64,000 nt of DNA from Palsa-504 sp963753195 (GCA_963753195.1 CAVWBH010000001.1:744001-808000); one strand, 5' to 3'. Shown: positions 7,584 to 16,521, counted from the stretch's first letter. The notes: generated by a model from the letters alone, not told the origin. Numbers and translations are program-made.

Positions 7584-8357
7584 TCAGGAACGCGCGGCGT
7601 GCCGTTTCGCGGCTCGCTTCGAGCGGGTTGTCACCTCGGTAGCCGACGGCGGGGCGGGCGCGGTCTTGGCCGCCGCCACCAGCGCCTCGAAGACCCGGGC
7701 GTCGTCGCTCTCCTCCGGGTGCCACTGCACGCCGATGCCGAACTTGTGGCCCTGCAGCTCCACGGCTTCCACCACCTGGTCCGGCGTCCAGGCCACGGTG
7801 AGGAGCCCCGTGCCGAGCCGGTCGATCCCCTGGTGATGGGCGGCGGGGACCTGGGCCGTCGCGCCGAGCACCCGTCCCAGCTTGCTGGCCGCGCTGATCT
7901 CCAGGTTGTGGATGGTCAGCTTTACCGGGTCCGGTTTGTGGCTCTCGCTGCCGAGCCGGTCGGGGAGATGCTGGATGAGCGTGCCGCCGCGAGCCACGTT
8001 GAGGATGTGCATACCCCGGCAGATAGCCAGGAAGGGCAGGTCGGCCTCGACCGCCGCGCGGGCCATGAGGAGCTCGAACCGGTCCCGCCGGTGGTCGGGC
8101 ACGTCGGTCTGCTCGTGCGCGGGCTCGTCGTAGAGCGCTGGGTCGACATCTCGGCCGCCGGCGATGACAAGGCCGTCAATCTTGTCGATCAGGCTGGCCA
8201 CGGAGCTGGAGGGAACGGGCGGAAGCACGACCGGCGACCCGCCTGCTCGCTCGACGGCTCTGGTGTAGCTCACCGGCGATAGGACGGCTTCGCGAATCCA
8301 ATCACGCCAGCGAGCTGCCTCCAGCTCGCCAGTGATGCCGATGATCGGGCGGCCCAT
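7584..8357 (-). CDS. Gamma-glutamyl-gamma-aminobutyrate hydrolase family class-I glutamine amidotransferase
   Basis: A 257-residue protein of the peptidase C26/PuuD-like family. It starts GRPIIGITGE, carries an IDGLVIAGGRDVDPALY block typical of the family, the nucleophile Cys113 in AICRGMHI and the catalytic His-Glu in GVQWHPEE. PuuD enzymes cleave gamma-glutamyl-GABA in putrescine breakdown; related actinobacterial enzymes act on other gamma-glutamyl amides. No glutamine synthetase-like ligase or aldehyde dehydrogenase is adjacent, so the pathway is open. A longer frame reaches 8426, but ATG 8355-8357 has an AGGAGG site at proper spacing. It converges on the AbiEi-like gene with a 12-bp gap. 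Confidence 0.85.
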   Translation of the reverse strand: MGRPIIGITGELEAARWRDWIREAVLSPVSYTRAVERAGGSPVVLPPVPSSSVASLIDKIDGLVIAGGRDVDPALYDEPAHEQTDVPDHRRDRFELLMARAAVEADLPFLAICRGMHILNVARGGTLIQHLPDRLGSESHKPDPVKLTIHNLEISAASKLGRVLGATAQVPAAHHQGIDRLGTGLLTVAWTPDQVVEAVELQGHKFGIGVQWHPEESDDARVFEALVAAAKTAPAPPSATEVTTRSKRAAKRHAARS

Positions 8358-8507
8358 TCCGCGGTCCTCCTGCCTAAAGTTGCACTGCCCATAATGGTCC
8401 ATCACGCCCGCGGCGGCCCCGCTCAACGGGAAAATCGCCTGCGGCGGTTGATCCCGAGTCGCCGGAAATTGATCGTAGCGTTCCGCTCTTGATGCGACAC
8501 TGAGGGT

Positions 8508-9773
8508 GTGACAACGTCGGCAGGCGGTGAACCACCGTATCGTCGCGAAATGTCACCGGTGCTTAACCGTACCGGTCATGTCGCCCGCAATCCTGCCCAG
8601 GTCTCACTATTCCTGCTCGAGCCGACCGCCGATGCGGCCATGACCTATTTCTACGGGCAGCTATTCGCCATGGATTCCGAGATCAGGGCGATGTTCCCGC
8701 CCGCCATGGGCGTGCAGCGGGGACGGTTCTTCCGTGCCCTCGTCCGCATCGCGGCCGGCCAGGACGACCCGGCCGCGCTCGAGCCTTACCTGGAGCATCT
8801 GGGGCGCGCTCACCGCAAGTTCGGGGTCCGTGATGAGCACTACGGCATGTTCCGCCGCGCGCTGCTGGCCACGCTGCACCGGTTCGCCGCGCAAGGGTGG
8901 GACGAGGCGGCGCAGCACGCCTGGGAACGCGCGTTCGATCACGCCATGGACATCATGATCGACGCCGCCACGCGCGATGCCGACCACTCCCCGGCCTGGT
9001 GGGTCGCCACTGTCACCGATATTGAACCGCGCGGGCCCGACGTCGCGATCCTCACCGTCGCGCCCGAGCAGCCGCTGCCCTATCGCGCCGGTCAGTACGT
9101 CAGCGTGCAGACACTGCATTGGCCCAGGCTGTGGCGCAGGTACTCCATCGCGAACGCCCCGAGGCAGGACGGAACGCTGCGGCTGCACGTCCGCGCCGTT
9201 CGCGGCGGCCTGGTCAGCCCCGCCCTCGTGCATTACCTCCGCGCCGGGGACCCGCTGGTGCTCGGCGCGGCCGACGGCGTGATGACCGCGGACACGGACT
9301 CGCCGCGGGACGTCCTGTGCCTGGCGGGCGGCACCGGGCTGGCCCCGGTCAAGGCGATCATCGAGGCGATCACCCGGACGCCCGTGCCGGGACGCCGGCG
9401 CGAGATCGTGCTTTACTTCGGGGCGCGCCGTCATCAGGACCTCTACGACGTGGCTGACCTGCAGGAGATGGAACGGGCCTACCCGTGGCTGCAGGTCATC
9501 CCGGCGGTATCCGACGAGCCGGCCCGCGATGACGTCATGTTCGGCACCGTGGCCGAGCTGGCCGCCAAGGCGACGTGGGCCGACCGCGACATCTACGTCA
9601 GCGGGCCGGACGAGATGATCGTCAGGACCGTGCAGATGCTGAGGGAGCGCGGCGCTCCGGGTCACCTGATCCGCTACGACCTGGGCGGCCAGGCCGACTT
9701 ACGCCGGGTGGCCGGGACCGCCAGGTATCCGGAGGCGGAAGCGGCGGTCACATCGGGCACCGCTGGAACCTGC
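8508..9773 (+). CDS. Flavohemoglobin-like globin/FNR reductase whose frame has no stop before thyX
   Basis: A globin domain (about 30-155) with proximal His102 in LGRAHRKFG and a distal YFYG region is joined to a ferredoxin-reductase module. The FAD motif RRYSIANAP (about 213) and the NAD(P)H motif GGTGLAPVKAI are followed by YVSGPDEMI. This is the layout of flavohemoglobins (NO dioxygenase) or the actinobacterial type-II relatives. The GTG at 8508 or ATG at 8550 could start it. Oddly, the frame does not stop at the natural domain end near 9700. It stays open to 11057, running antisense through all of thyX and part of surE. The coordinates given cover the domain-supported part. Confidence 0.7.
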
Positions 9774-10562
9774 TCAGACTTTGCGCCAGCCGGGGGTCCA
9801 CGTCCCGTCGGTCACCGTGTAGTCCCCGAACAGGGCCGGTGCCTCGGCCAGCATGATCTCGCCGATCTTGCCGAACACCAGGCGGATCTCCTCTTCGGCG
9901 CCCTGGTCGGTCCGCGCCTCGATGGTGTGCCGCAGCGTCCGGATGTTGGCCGTCCAGACCAGCCCGGTGGCCACGCCTTCGGGAGCGAACCGGCGCATGA
10001 ACGACGTCTTGTGCTTCTTCTCGTGCATCTTGGTGTCGTCTTCGTCCAGCCCGAAGTGCCCGGCCATCCACTGCTGGAACTGCTCGAGCTCGCCGAGCAG
10101 GGCGGTAGCCCGCTTCATCAGCTCCGCGTCCTCGTGGGCCCATTCGGGGAACCAGAACGGCAGCGCGTCGAGCCGGACGTAACGCAGGGACTCCTGCGAC
10201 ACCGCCGTCCCGGGCCGGTGGCGCACGATCTCATGAGTGAACACCCGCGAGACGTTGTGCAGGACGAAGGTGAAGCTGACGTGCTCGAGCACCGAGCCGT
10301 GCGCCTGCTTCAGGATGTTCTGCAGGTAGGCCGCCTGGTCGTCGCGGACCCGGCGGACGTTGGGGTTCAGGCCCGGCTCCCAGGAGCGGTAGCACATCTT
10401 TCCGGCGAACTCCGCGAGGTCCTGGGCGTCGTTGCCGAGCTGGTCGCGGTCCAGCCGCTCCAGCCAGCGCTCTCCGCCGACTTCCCGCAGGTAAGCGGCC
10501 ATCGCGTCGTAGTCGACCTCGGGCCGGGCGACCAGGAAGATCTCGGGCTCCACGCTCCTCAT
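9774..10562 (-). CDS. thyX: FAD-dependent thymidylate synthase ThyX
   Basis: A 262-residue flavin-dependent thymidylate synthase, which makes dTMP from dUMP using methylene-tetrahydrofolate, FAD and NADPH. The N-terminal block has CYRSWEPGLNPNVRRVRDD. The substrate region reads LEHVSFTFVLHNVSRV, and the ThyX signature is present as RHRPGTAVSQESLRYVR. The spacing RHR-x8-S is one residue longer than the usual RHR-x7-S. A longer frame reaches 10997, but ATG 10560-10562 begins the recognisable protein. The 3' end abuts the open flavohemoglobin frame with no intergenic space. surE lies 108 bp upstream on the same strand. Confidence 0.9.
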   Translation of the reverse strand: MRSVEPEIFLVARPEVDYDAMAAYLREVGGERWLERLDRDQLGNDAQDLAEFAGKMCYRSWEPGLNPNVRRVRDDQAAYLQNILKQAHGSVLEHVSFTFVLHNVSRVFTHEIVRHRPGTAVSQESLRYVRLDALPFWFPEWAHEDAELMKRATALLGELEQFQQWMAGHFGLDEDDTKMHEKKHKTSFMRRFAPEGVATGLVWTANIRTLRHTIEARTDQGAEEEIRLVFGKIGEIMLAEAPALFGDYTVTDGTWTPGWRKV

Positions 10563-10669
10563 GGCACAGCACACTACAGCCACGGGGCCGCTCCCGGCCG
10601 GTGGCGCGGCCAACAGCCAGGCGCTGCGAGGGCCCGGGCCACGGCGCGTCACGGCCCGTTCAGCCTTCG

Positions 10670-11446
10670 CTACCCGGCGGGCCAGGGCAGGCCGACGGAT
10701 GTCACCTCGCAGATCGGCTGGAGCGGCGTGACGGAGGCGTACCCGGCGGCGAGGAGGGCCGAGTCGGTCCCGGGCGCGGGCGGCACGCCGGTCTCGGCCA
10801 GGGTGACCTGGATGGAACCCGCCATCACCTGGCCGATGCTCAGCTCCACCGCCCCGCCGGCGGCGAGGCGGGCCTGCCGGATGCCGTTGATCCGGTCCTT
10901 CGGGATGTTGGGGACGTTGACGTTCAGGACGATGCCGGGCTTGGTGTCGCGCAGCGCCGACAGGATCTGCGCGGCGACATCCGCGGCCGAATCCCACTCG
11001 ACGGCGACGGCGTCACCCTCGGCGTCCAGCGAGAAGGCCGCCGCCCGGACCCCGTGATTGGCCGCGGTCATCGCGGCCCCCACGGTCCCGGAGTGCAGCA
11101 CCACCTGGCCGGTGTTCGGCCCGAGGTTGACCCCGGACAGCAGGTAATCCGGGCGCGCCCCGAACGCTCCGCGCACCGCCGTGAAGGCGATGAACGCCGG
11201 GGTGCCCTGGACGGCATAGGCCGGTACCGTCTCCAGGCCTGGCAGCGTGTGACGTTCGGCGATGACCCGTCCGCCGGACTGCACCATGGTCATGGCGGCC
11301 CCGCTGCCCGACGCCTGGCGCTCCGGCGCGGCGACCACCACGTCCCATCCGGCCTGGACCGCGGCGCGGGCCAGGACCCGGAGCCCCTCGCTGCCGATCC
11401 CGTCGTCGTTGGTGACGACCGCGTGCACGCTTCGCGCTGTGGTCAC
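10670..11446 (-). CDS. surE: 5'/3'-nucleotidase SurE
   Basis: A 258-residue SurE-family acid phosphatase, which hydrolyses nucleoside 5'/3'-monophosphates. The N-terminal VVTNDDGIGSEGL carries the paired metal-binding Asp14/15. The Ser/Asn ligands lie in LLSGVNLGPNTG, and APERQASGSG and SGTVGAAMTAANHG match the conserved active-site loops. The C-terminal third is the usual swapped arm with GVPPAPGTDSALLAAGYASVTPL. The ATG is followed by thyX in the same direction 108 bp downstream, a plausible nucleotide-metabolism pair. Confidence 0.9.
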   Translation of the reverse strand: MTTARSVHAVVTNDDGIGSEGLRVLARAAVQAGWDVVVAAPERQASGSGAAMTMVQSGGRVIAERHTLPGLETVPAYAVQGTPAFIAFTAVRGAFGARPDYLLSGVNLGPNTGQVVLHSGTVGAAMTAANHGVRAAAFSLDAEGDAVAVEWDSAADVAAQILSALRDTKPGIVLNVNVPNIPKDRINGIRQARLAAGGAVELSIGQVMAGSIQVTLAETGVPPAPGTDSALLAAGYASVTPLQPICEVTSVGLPWPAG

Positions 11447-11510
11447 TGTGCCCCCTGGTGTGCCCCGTGTCTCCCGGCCCGGCTGCCCGTCCCGCTACCG
11501 GGCAGACCGG

Positions 11511-13706
11511 TCAGGAGACGGCGCCGGCCCGGGCCCGGCACAGGTCCAGGACGTTGGCGATGACCTGGTGACCCGCCCGGCCGGACGCGGTCAGGATCGA
11601 CTCGGGGTGGAACTGCACCGCCCACCGGCCGGCCTGCTCGTCCTCGATCGCCATCACCACGCCGTCGGGCGTGGCGGCGGTGACCGTGAAATTACCCCGG
11701 ACCTCCCCGGCGGGCGCGTACAGGCTGTGATAGCGGCCGGCGGTGAACTCGGCGGGCAGCCCGGCCAGCAGCGTTCCCCCGGCCACCCGGACCAGCCCGG
11801 GCTTGCCGTGCACGGGCTCAGGCAGCAGCGACAGCACGCCGCCGGCGTGCTCCACCATGGCCTGCAGGCCCAGGCACACGCCGAACGTCGGCAGGCCCCG
11901 CGCGTACACCTCGTCGAGCAGCGCCGCGCAGCCGAAGTCCGTCGGCCGTCCCGGCCCGGGCGAGAGCACGACCAGGTCCGGCGCGTAGGAGTCCAGCAGC
12001 GCCGGGGAGAAGCCGGACCGCAGCGTGGTCACCTCGGCCCCGTGCTGGCGGAAGTAGTCACCCAGCGTGTGGACGAAGGAGTCCTGATGATCGACGAGCA
12101 GGACCCGCAGGCTGCGGCCGCCGGCGGCCGGCTCGGCGGGCGGCCCGGCCGCCGAAGCGGAGAACGGAGCCGGCGCCGGGCTGGCCTCGCCCCGGGCGAG
12201 CCGGTCGGCCTCGGCCAGCGTCTCCAGCAGCGCCCGGGCCTTGATGTGGGTCTCAGCCTCTTCGGCCTCGGGGATCGAGTCGTACAGCAGCGTCGCGCCC
12301 GCGCGCACGGCGGCGATCCCGCCGGTGATGTGCGCGGTCCGCAGCGTCAGCCCGGTGTTCATCGACCCGTCGAAGCCGATCTTGCCCACCGCCCCGCCGT
12401 ACCAGCGGCGCGGTGCCTGCTCGTGATCCTCGATGAACTGCATGGCCCAGGTCTTCGGCGCACCGGTCACGGTGACCGCCCACATGTGGGTGAGGAACGC
12501 GTCGAACGCGTCGAAGCCGGGCCGCAGCCGGCCCTCGATGTGGTCCACGGTGTGAATCAGGCGGCTGTACATCTCGATCTGCCGCCGCCCGATGACCCGG
12601 ACCGTGCCGGGCACGCAGACCCGGGCCTTGTCGTTGCGGTCCACGTCGGTGCACATGGTCAGCTCGGACTCCTCTTTAGCGGAGCCGAGCAGGGTGGCGA
12701 TGTTCGCGGCGTCCTGCAGGGTGTCCTCGCCACGCGCAATGGTGCCGGCGATCGGGCAGGTCTCCACCCGGTCCCCGGTGACCCGCACGTACATCTCGGG
12801 CGACGCGCCGACCAGGTACTCCCCCTCCCCCAGGTTGAACAGGAACTCGTACGGCGCCGGGTTACGCTGCCGCAGCAGCTCGTAGAACGCAGCCGGCGAG
12901 CCGCACCGCCCGTGGAAGGTGTGGCTCGGCACCACCTCGAACAGGTCGCCGCAGGCGAACCGCTCCCGCGCCTCCTCGACGACCCGCGCATAGCGCCCCG
13001 GCTCCGGGGGCGGGGGAAGATCCTTGGGCCGAACGGACCGGGGTTCGTCCTGCGGGCCGGTGCGTGCGGTCAGGCGCTCGAGCCCGGCCGTCGACTGGCC
13101 GTTCACCTCGAACTCGTAGGCGTACCTGACCGCCTCCTCGCGCTTGCGGTCCAGGACCCAGATCTCATCGGGCAGGTGCAGGACCAGGTCCCGCTGCCCG
13201 GCCGGGCGCTCGCGGCGCAGCCGCACCGGCTCGAACTGGAAGGCCAGGTCATAGCCGAACGCCCCGTACAGGCCCAGATGCGGGTCCTCGCTGCCGAACG
13301 CCGCCGCGATCTCCCGCAGCGCGCTGAACACCGTGGGCCTGCGGCTGCGCTCTTCCTCGGTGTAGTCCCGGTCGGGCTCCGGGACGAGCACCGTGCCGGA
13401 GCCCACCGCGTCTCCCACTCGCGCCATGGCGGCGTGGATCACCGGCAGGAGCACCCGGCCCCGGTCGTTCAGCGCCTGCGCGGTGATTTGCCGGCCGGCG
13501 GCGGTGATCTCCAGGCACGGGTCGGCGTAGGCCATGTGCCAGCGGCTGTACCGTCCGGGGTACTCCATGCCCGAGCTCATCACGCCGCCGCGGCGCTCAT
13601 CCACGATCGCGGCGACCCGGCCGAGCTCACCCGGGTCGAACGGGGTGGCGGTGCGGGTGACCCGCACGCCGCCGCGAGTCGTCAGTTCCGTACGGTGGGC
13701 ATCCAC
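11511..13706 (-). CDS. trpE(G): Fused anthranilate synthase components I and II (TrpE-TrpG)
   Basis: A 731-residue fusion that makes anthranilate from chorismate and glutamine, the first step of tryptophan synthesis. The TrpE part (about 1-505) has PYEFLFNLGEGEYLVGASPE, CPIAGTIARGEDT, ELTMCTDVDRNDKARVC and YGGAVGKIGFDGSMNTGLTL. An Ala/Pro-rich linker follows (about 505-530), then TrpG with LSPGPGRPTDF, the nucleophile in FGVCLGLQAM and the catalytic AVQFHPES. Fused TrpEG occurs in streptomycetes and rhizobia; phenazine-type homologues look similar. The GTG start at 13706 has ggagagg upstream. A Trp-rich leader peptide and terminator hairpin precede it, which supports a true tryptophan role. 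Confidence 0.92.
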   Translation of the reverse strand: MDAHRTELTTRGGVRVTRTATPFDPGELGRVAAIVDERRGGVMSSGMEYPGRYSRWHMAYADPCLEITAAGRQITAQALNDRGRVLLPVIHAAMARVGDAVGSGTVLVPEPDRDYTEEERSRRPTVFSALREIAAAFGSEDPHLGLYGAFGYDLAFQFEPVRLRRERPAGQRDLVLHLPDEIWVLDRKREEAVRYAYEFEVNGQSTAGLERLTARTGPQDEPRSVRPKDLPPPPEPGRYARVVEEARERFACGDLFEVVPSHTFHGRCGSPAAFYELLRQRNPAPYEFLFNLGEGEYLVGASPEMYVRVTGDRVETCPIAGTIARGEDTLQDAANIATLLGSAKEESELTMCTDVDRNDKARVCVPGTVRVIGRRQIEMYSRLIHTVDHIEGRLRPGFDAFDAFLTHMWAVTVTGAPKTWAMQFIEDHEQAPRRWYGGAVGKIGFDGSMNTGLTLRTAHITGGIAAVRAGATLLYDSIPEAEEAETHIKARALLETLAEADRLARGEASPAPAPFSASAAGPPAEPAAGGRSLRVLLVDHQDSFVHTLGDYFRQHGAEVTTLRSGFSPALLDSYAPDLVVLSPGPGRPTDFGCAALLDEVYARGLPTFGVCLGLQAMVEHAGGVLSLLPEPVHGKPGLVRVAGGTLLAGLPAEFTAGRYHSLYAPAGEVRGNFTVTAATPDGVVMAIEDEQAGRWAVQFHPESILTASGRAGHQVIANVLDLCRARAGAVS

Positions 13707-13753
13707 GTGGCCTCTCCGGGGTTCGGGCCCGGCAGGCGGCCGGAGAAACGAGA

Positions 13754-13783
13754 AAGCGGCCGCCGTTTGCCGGGCGGTCGCTT
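13754..13783 (-). terminator. Attenuator terminator hairpin upstream of trpEG
   Basis: On the transcribed (reverse) strand aagcgaccgcc pairs with ggcggccgctt (10 of 11 pairs) around a short loop, followed by the U-rich run tttctcgtttctc. An upstream GGCGG segment (near the leader stop) can pair with the CCGCC of the left arm, giving a competing antiterminator. It lies between the leader peptide and trpEG. Confidence 0.7.
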
Positions 13784-13812
13784 CTGTGCCTGAGCGCGAG
13801 TCAGCGGGCCGC

Positions 13813-13854
13813 CTACCGGCGGCGCCACCACTGAAGCTGAGCTGCTCGCGTCAC
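13813..13854 (-). CDS. trpL: Tryptophan leader peptide (13 residues, tandem Trp)
   Basis: A 14-codon reading frame on the reverse strand: GTG start at 13852-13854, peptide MTRAAQLQWWRRR, stop TAG at 13813-13815. The tandem Trp codons sit just before a short hairpin (gccgcc-ggta-ggcggc) and 30 bp before the attenuator terminator, the order expected for ribosome-stalling control of a trp operon. No Shine-Dalgarno is visible. A tacgct element ends 7 bp before the GTG, so the peptide is probably translated from a leaderless transcript. It is too short for ordinary gene finding. The arrangement is known from other actinobacterial trp operons; the leaderless start is inference. Confidence 0.7.
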   Translation of the reverse strand: MTRAAQLQWWRRR

Positions 13855-13917
13855 GAAGATCAGCGTAGCGGATCGCCGACCGTCCCGCCAGCCGGGCCAC
13901 GGCCGGGCCTGGCCAGC

Positions 13918-15726
13918 TCAGCCCGGGCATTCCGGCCGCAGCTCCGGCATCCGCCAGGCCGCGGCCGCGGCGGAGATGAGCTGGGCCGTGGTGCGCAGAT
14001 CCCGCTGGGCGGCGACGTCCGCACCCGCCGTCCCGCCGGACAGGAACGCCTCGACCAGCTGCCGGGCCGAGGGGTTCCCGAGCAGCCCGCCGTGGAAGCC
14101 GTCGACGAAGAACACGTTCCGCGGCCACGGGCACGCGGGCAGGGTCACCGCGTCGGCGAGCGGGATGACCGCCAGCCAGGGCAGCGACAGCTCGCGGCTG
14201 ACCTGCTCGAAGTAGCGGGCGCCGAACTGGCTCACCGAGTCGATCAGCGCGTCGGCGCCCGAGCTGCCGTACGGCGACATGCCGCCGACCAGGTTGTTCA
14301 GGGTGGTCAGCGCAGCGCCGGGCACGGTGCCTTCGGCCTGGCCCAGCTGATCCGGCTCGACGATGGGGCTGAGGAGCGTCACCGACCGCACCGGGACGTG
14401 CGGGTGGCGGGCCAGCATCGCGTACAGGCCGAGGGTGCCCTCGCTCTCCGCCACCACGTCCACCGGCGACCCGGCCTGGCGGTACAGGTCTTCGACCTGG
14501 GTGGCCATCCGGTCGCCGAGCACCTGGATGGGCAGGTTCCCGGCCGCCGGGCCGTACCGGACCGGCTGGCCGGCGGCGGTCAGGCCCAGATAGGAGAACT
14601 GACGCACGAGCAGGTCCGGCTCGGCCGCGCGCAGTGTGTCGGCGGCGTTGCAGCAGCTCGACCCGAAGCCCTCGACCACGAGCACCGCGCCCTGGGGTCT
14701 GACAGCCGCCGCGGTGTCGGCCCCGGCCGGCCGGAGCGGGGCCACCGCGGTGCCGGGGCTGCTCTGGCCGGGGCTGCTCTGGCCGGGTCCGCTGCCTGGG
14801 CCGCCCGCGCCGGTGCTGACGGTATGGCCGACCGCGCTGAGCCCGGCACCTTCGGCAGCGCTGGCGACCACGGGGCCGGGATCGAAGCGGACGGCGCCGG
14901 TGAACGCCAGCCGGGTCAGGCCGGCGACGAGGGCGATAACCATCACCGCGGCCAGCGGTGCCACGGGCACCCAGGCCGTCCGGTCGAGCAGCGACCGCCG
15001 GAACCGCTGCAGCGTGGCGCGCCAGGCCCACGGGTGCAGTGGCCTTTCCACCGAGCGCCGGACCGCGGCGGCGGTGAGCGCGTACCAGGCGCGCGCGTCG
15101 ACCACCCCGGCGAGCCCGGCTACGGCCACGATTCCCGCCGTGTCCAGATGCGCCATCAGCGCCGAGGCCAGGGACAAGACAAGGAAAGTCGCGATCAGCC
15201 AGGCCGCGGTGCGGACCGGCGGCAGCCGCCGCCACCAGGCCGCGCCGACCCCGCCTTGGCTCAGCGCCACGGCGGTGCCCAGCAGGATCGGCACCGCGGC
15301 GAGGTAGGGCCAGGAGAACGGGAGCAGGGCCACCCCGAACATCAGCGTGACCACCGGGGACATGAGCAGCCCGACGAGGATGGTCAGCACGGCGCACGAC
15401 ACGACCGAGCTCCCGAAAGGCGGCCTGGGCAGGCCCGGAGCGCCGGGGTCAGCCTGGCTCGGCCAGGCCAGCTGGAGCAGGATCGCGTCCACTGCCGCCC
15501 GGGCCAGCACCAGCATCATGAGCACGGCGGTAAAGCCGAGCCAGGTCTGGTTGAAGGCGAACAGCCAGCGCAAATCGTGGTAGGCAGAAAGCGGTGGCAG
15601 CGCCGTGACCTGGGGCGCGAGCGGCCGGGCCGACGGCGCGAGGAATGAGAGCACGGCCGCCTCGGCCATCGCGCCCCCGGCGGAAAACGCGATGAGCCCC
15701 CGGTGCCGGAAGAACGCCCCGGGCAA
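13918..15726 (-). CDS. Membrane-anchored alpha/beta-hydrolase (esterase/lipase-like)
   Basis: A 602-residue protein in two parts. Residues 1-300 form six or so transmembrane segments with short loops (VSCAVLTILVGLLMSPVVTL and WPYLAAVPILLGTAVALS are typical). After a Gly/Ser/Pro linker repeating GQSSP, residues 345-600 form an alpha/beta-hydrolase domain. This has the oxyanion segment VVEGFGSSC, a nucleophile elbow VAESEGTLG, and late Asp/His candidates (VDGFHGGLLG). The catalytic part is probably extracytoplasmic. I do not recognise a substrate. The GxSxG elbow is present as A-E-S-E-G, with Ala in the first position. It lies directly upstream of the trp leader on the same strand. Confidence 0.65.
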   Translation of the reverse strand: MPGAFFRHRGLIAFSAGGAMAEAAVLSFLAPSARPLAPQVTALPPLSAYHDLRWLFAFNQTWLGFTAVLMMLVLARAAVDAILLQLAWPSQADPGAPGLPRPPFGSSVVSCAVLTILVGLLMSPVVTLMFGVALLPFSWPYLAAVPILLGTAVALSQGGVGAAWWRRLPPVRTAAWLIATFLVLSLASALMAHLDTAGIVAVAGLAGVVDARAWYALTAAAVRRSVERPLHPWAWRATLQRFRRSLLDRTAWVPVAPLAAVMVIALVAGLTRLAFTGAVRFDPGPVVASAAEGAGLSAVGHTVSTGAGGPGSGPGQSSPGQSSPGTAVAPLRPAGADTAAAVRPQGAVLVVEGFGSSCCNAADTLRAAEPDLLVRQFSYLGLTAAGQPVRYGPAAGNLPIQVLGDRMATQVEDLYRQAGSPVDVVAESEGTLGLYAMLARHPHVPVRSVTLLSPIVEPDQLGQAEGTVPGAALTTLNNLVGGMSPYGSSGADALIDSVSQFGARYFEQVSRELSLPWLAVIPLADAVTLPACPWPRNVFFVDGFHGGLLGNPSARQLVEAFLSGGTAGADVAAQRDLRTTAQLISAAAAAWRMPELRPECPG

Positions 15727-15847
15727 GCCCGCCTCCCGTGTGCCTTAGCCCCCGCTTCGGCTACAGCCAGCCTAACGCGCGCAAATGCGGCGTATTGCTA
15801 TCGGGTGGAACCGGCGGCCACGCAGGCTTATGCCCGTCCTCCCGGGC

Positions 15848-16402
15848 TCAGAACTCGAATCCGCCGGGACGGCCGTTACGGTCGGCCACCAGCCCGGCCA
15901 GGGCCGAGATGGCGATCTCCGCCGGCGTCTTCGAGCCGATGTTGAGCCCGATCGGCCGGTGCACGCGGGCGATGTCCTCCGGCGGGACCCCGAGCTCGGA
16001 GAGCATCTCCACATGCGGCCCGACCTGATGCCGGTTGCCCAGCACCCCGATCCACCGCGCCTTGGTGGCCAGCATGTCGCGCAGCACGACGCCGAGTTCA
16101 TCACGGTGATGGTCAGTCACTATCACGTCCGCCGAGTCGGTCAGGTCCTCCGGCGGGACGCTGATGAGCGGGAACCCGAGCGCGGCCGCTCCGGCGGCGC
16201 GGCCCTCGTCCGGCTCGACCAGGAACCCGCGGTATCCCAGGTCCGCGCCGTATCTCAGCAGGAAACCGGAAACCGGCGAGGCGAAGACGGCCACCAGAAT
16301 GCGCTCTCCCGGAACCGATGACACAACCGGGGCGGGCACGGCGCCGTGGGCTACTGCGCAGGCAGAATCGAGGTCGCCTTGGTCGTGAGTGTGCTCAGTC
16401 AT
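15848..16402 (-). CDS. XdhC-type Rossmann-domain protein (molybdenum cofactor insertion family)
   Basis: A 184-residue protein matching the C-terminal Rossmann domain of XdhC/CoxI proteins. Visible are a nucleotide-binding beta-alpha unit (ERILVAVFASPVSGFLL), VIVTDHHRDELGVVL, a WIGVLGNRHQ segment and the family end motif HRPIGLNIGSKTPAEIAISA. XdhC proteins bind and insert sulfurated molybdopterin cofactor into xanthine dehydrogenase-type enzymes; no such enzyme is in the window. The separate N-terminal CoxI domain is missing, so this is a single-domain form. ATG 16400-16402 follows ggaggg; the longer frame to 16519 only translates the direct repeats upstream. Confidence 0.75.
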   Translation of the reverse strand: MTEHTHDQGDLDSACAVAHGAVPAPVVSSVPGERILVAVFASPVSGFLLRYGADLGYRGFLVEPDEGRAAGAAALGFPLISVPPEDLTDSADVIVTDHHRDELGVVLRDMLATKARWIGVLGNRHQVGPHVEMLSELGVPPEDIARVHRPIGLNIGSKTPAEIAISALAGLVADRNGRPGGFEF

Positions 16403-16423
16403 ACCAACTAGTCTCCCTCCAAA

Positions 16424-16494
16424 GGGCCCGGAACGGTACAGCGACTGGGGCCCAGAACGGTACAGCCACTGGGCCCGGAACGGTACGGCGACGG
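16424..16494. repeat. Three 23-24-bp direct repeats between xdhC-like gene and dehydratase
   Basis: Units at 16424-16447, 16448-16470 and 16471-16494 share gggcccrgaacggtac as their core and differ at a few positions. They fill most of the short divergent promoter region, so they may be regulator sites or a simple slippage product. Confidence 0.85.
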
Positions 16495-16521
16495 CTAGCG
16501 CTCCGGGGATACCCTGCAAAG

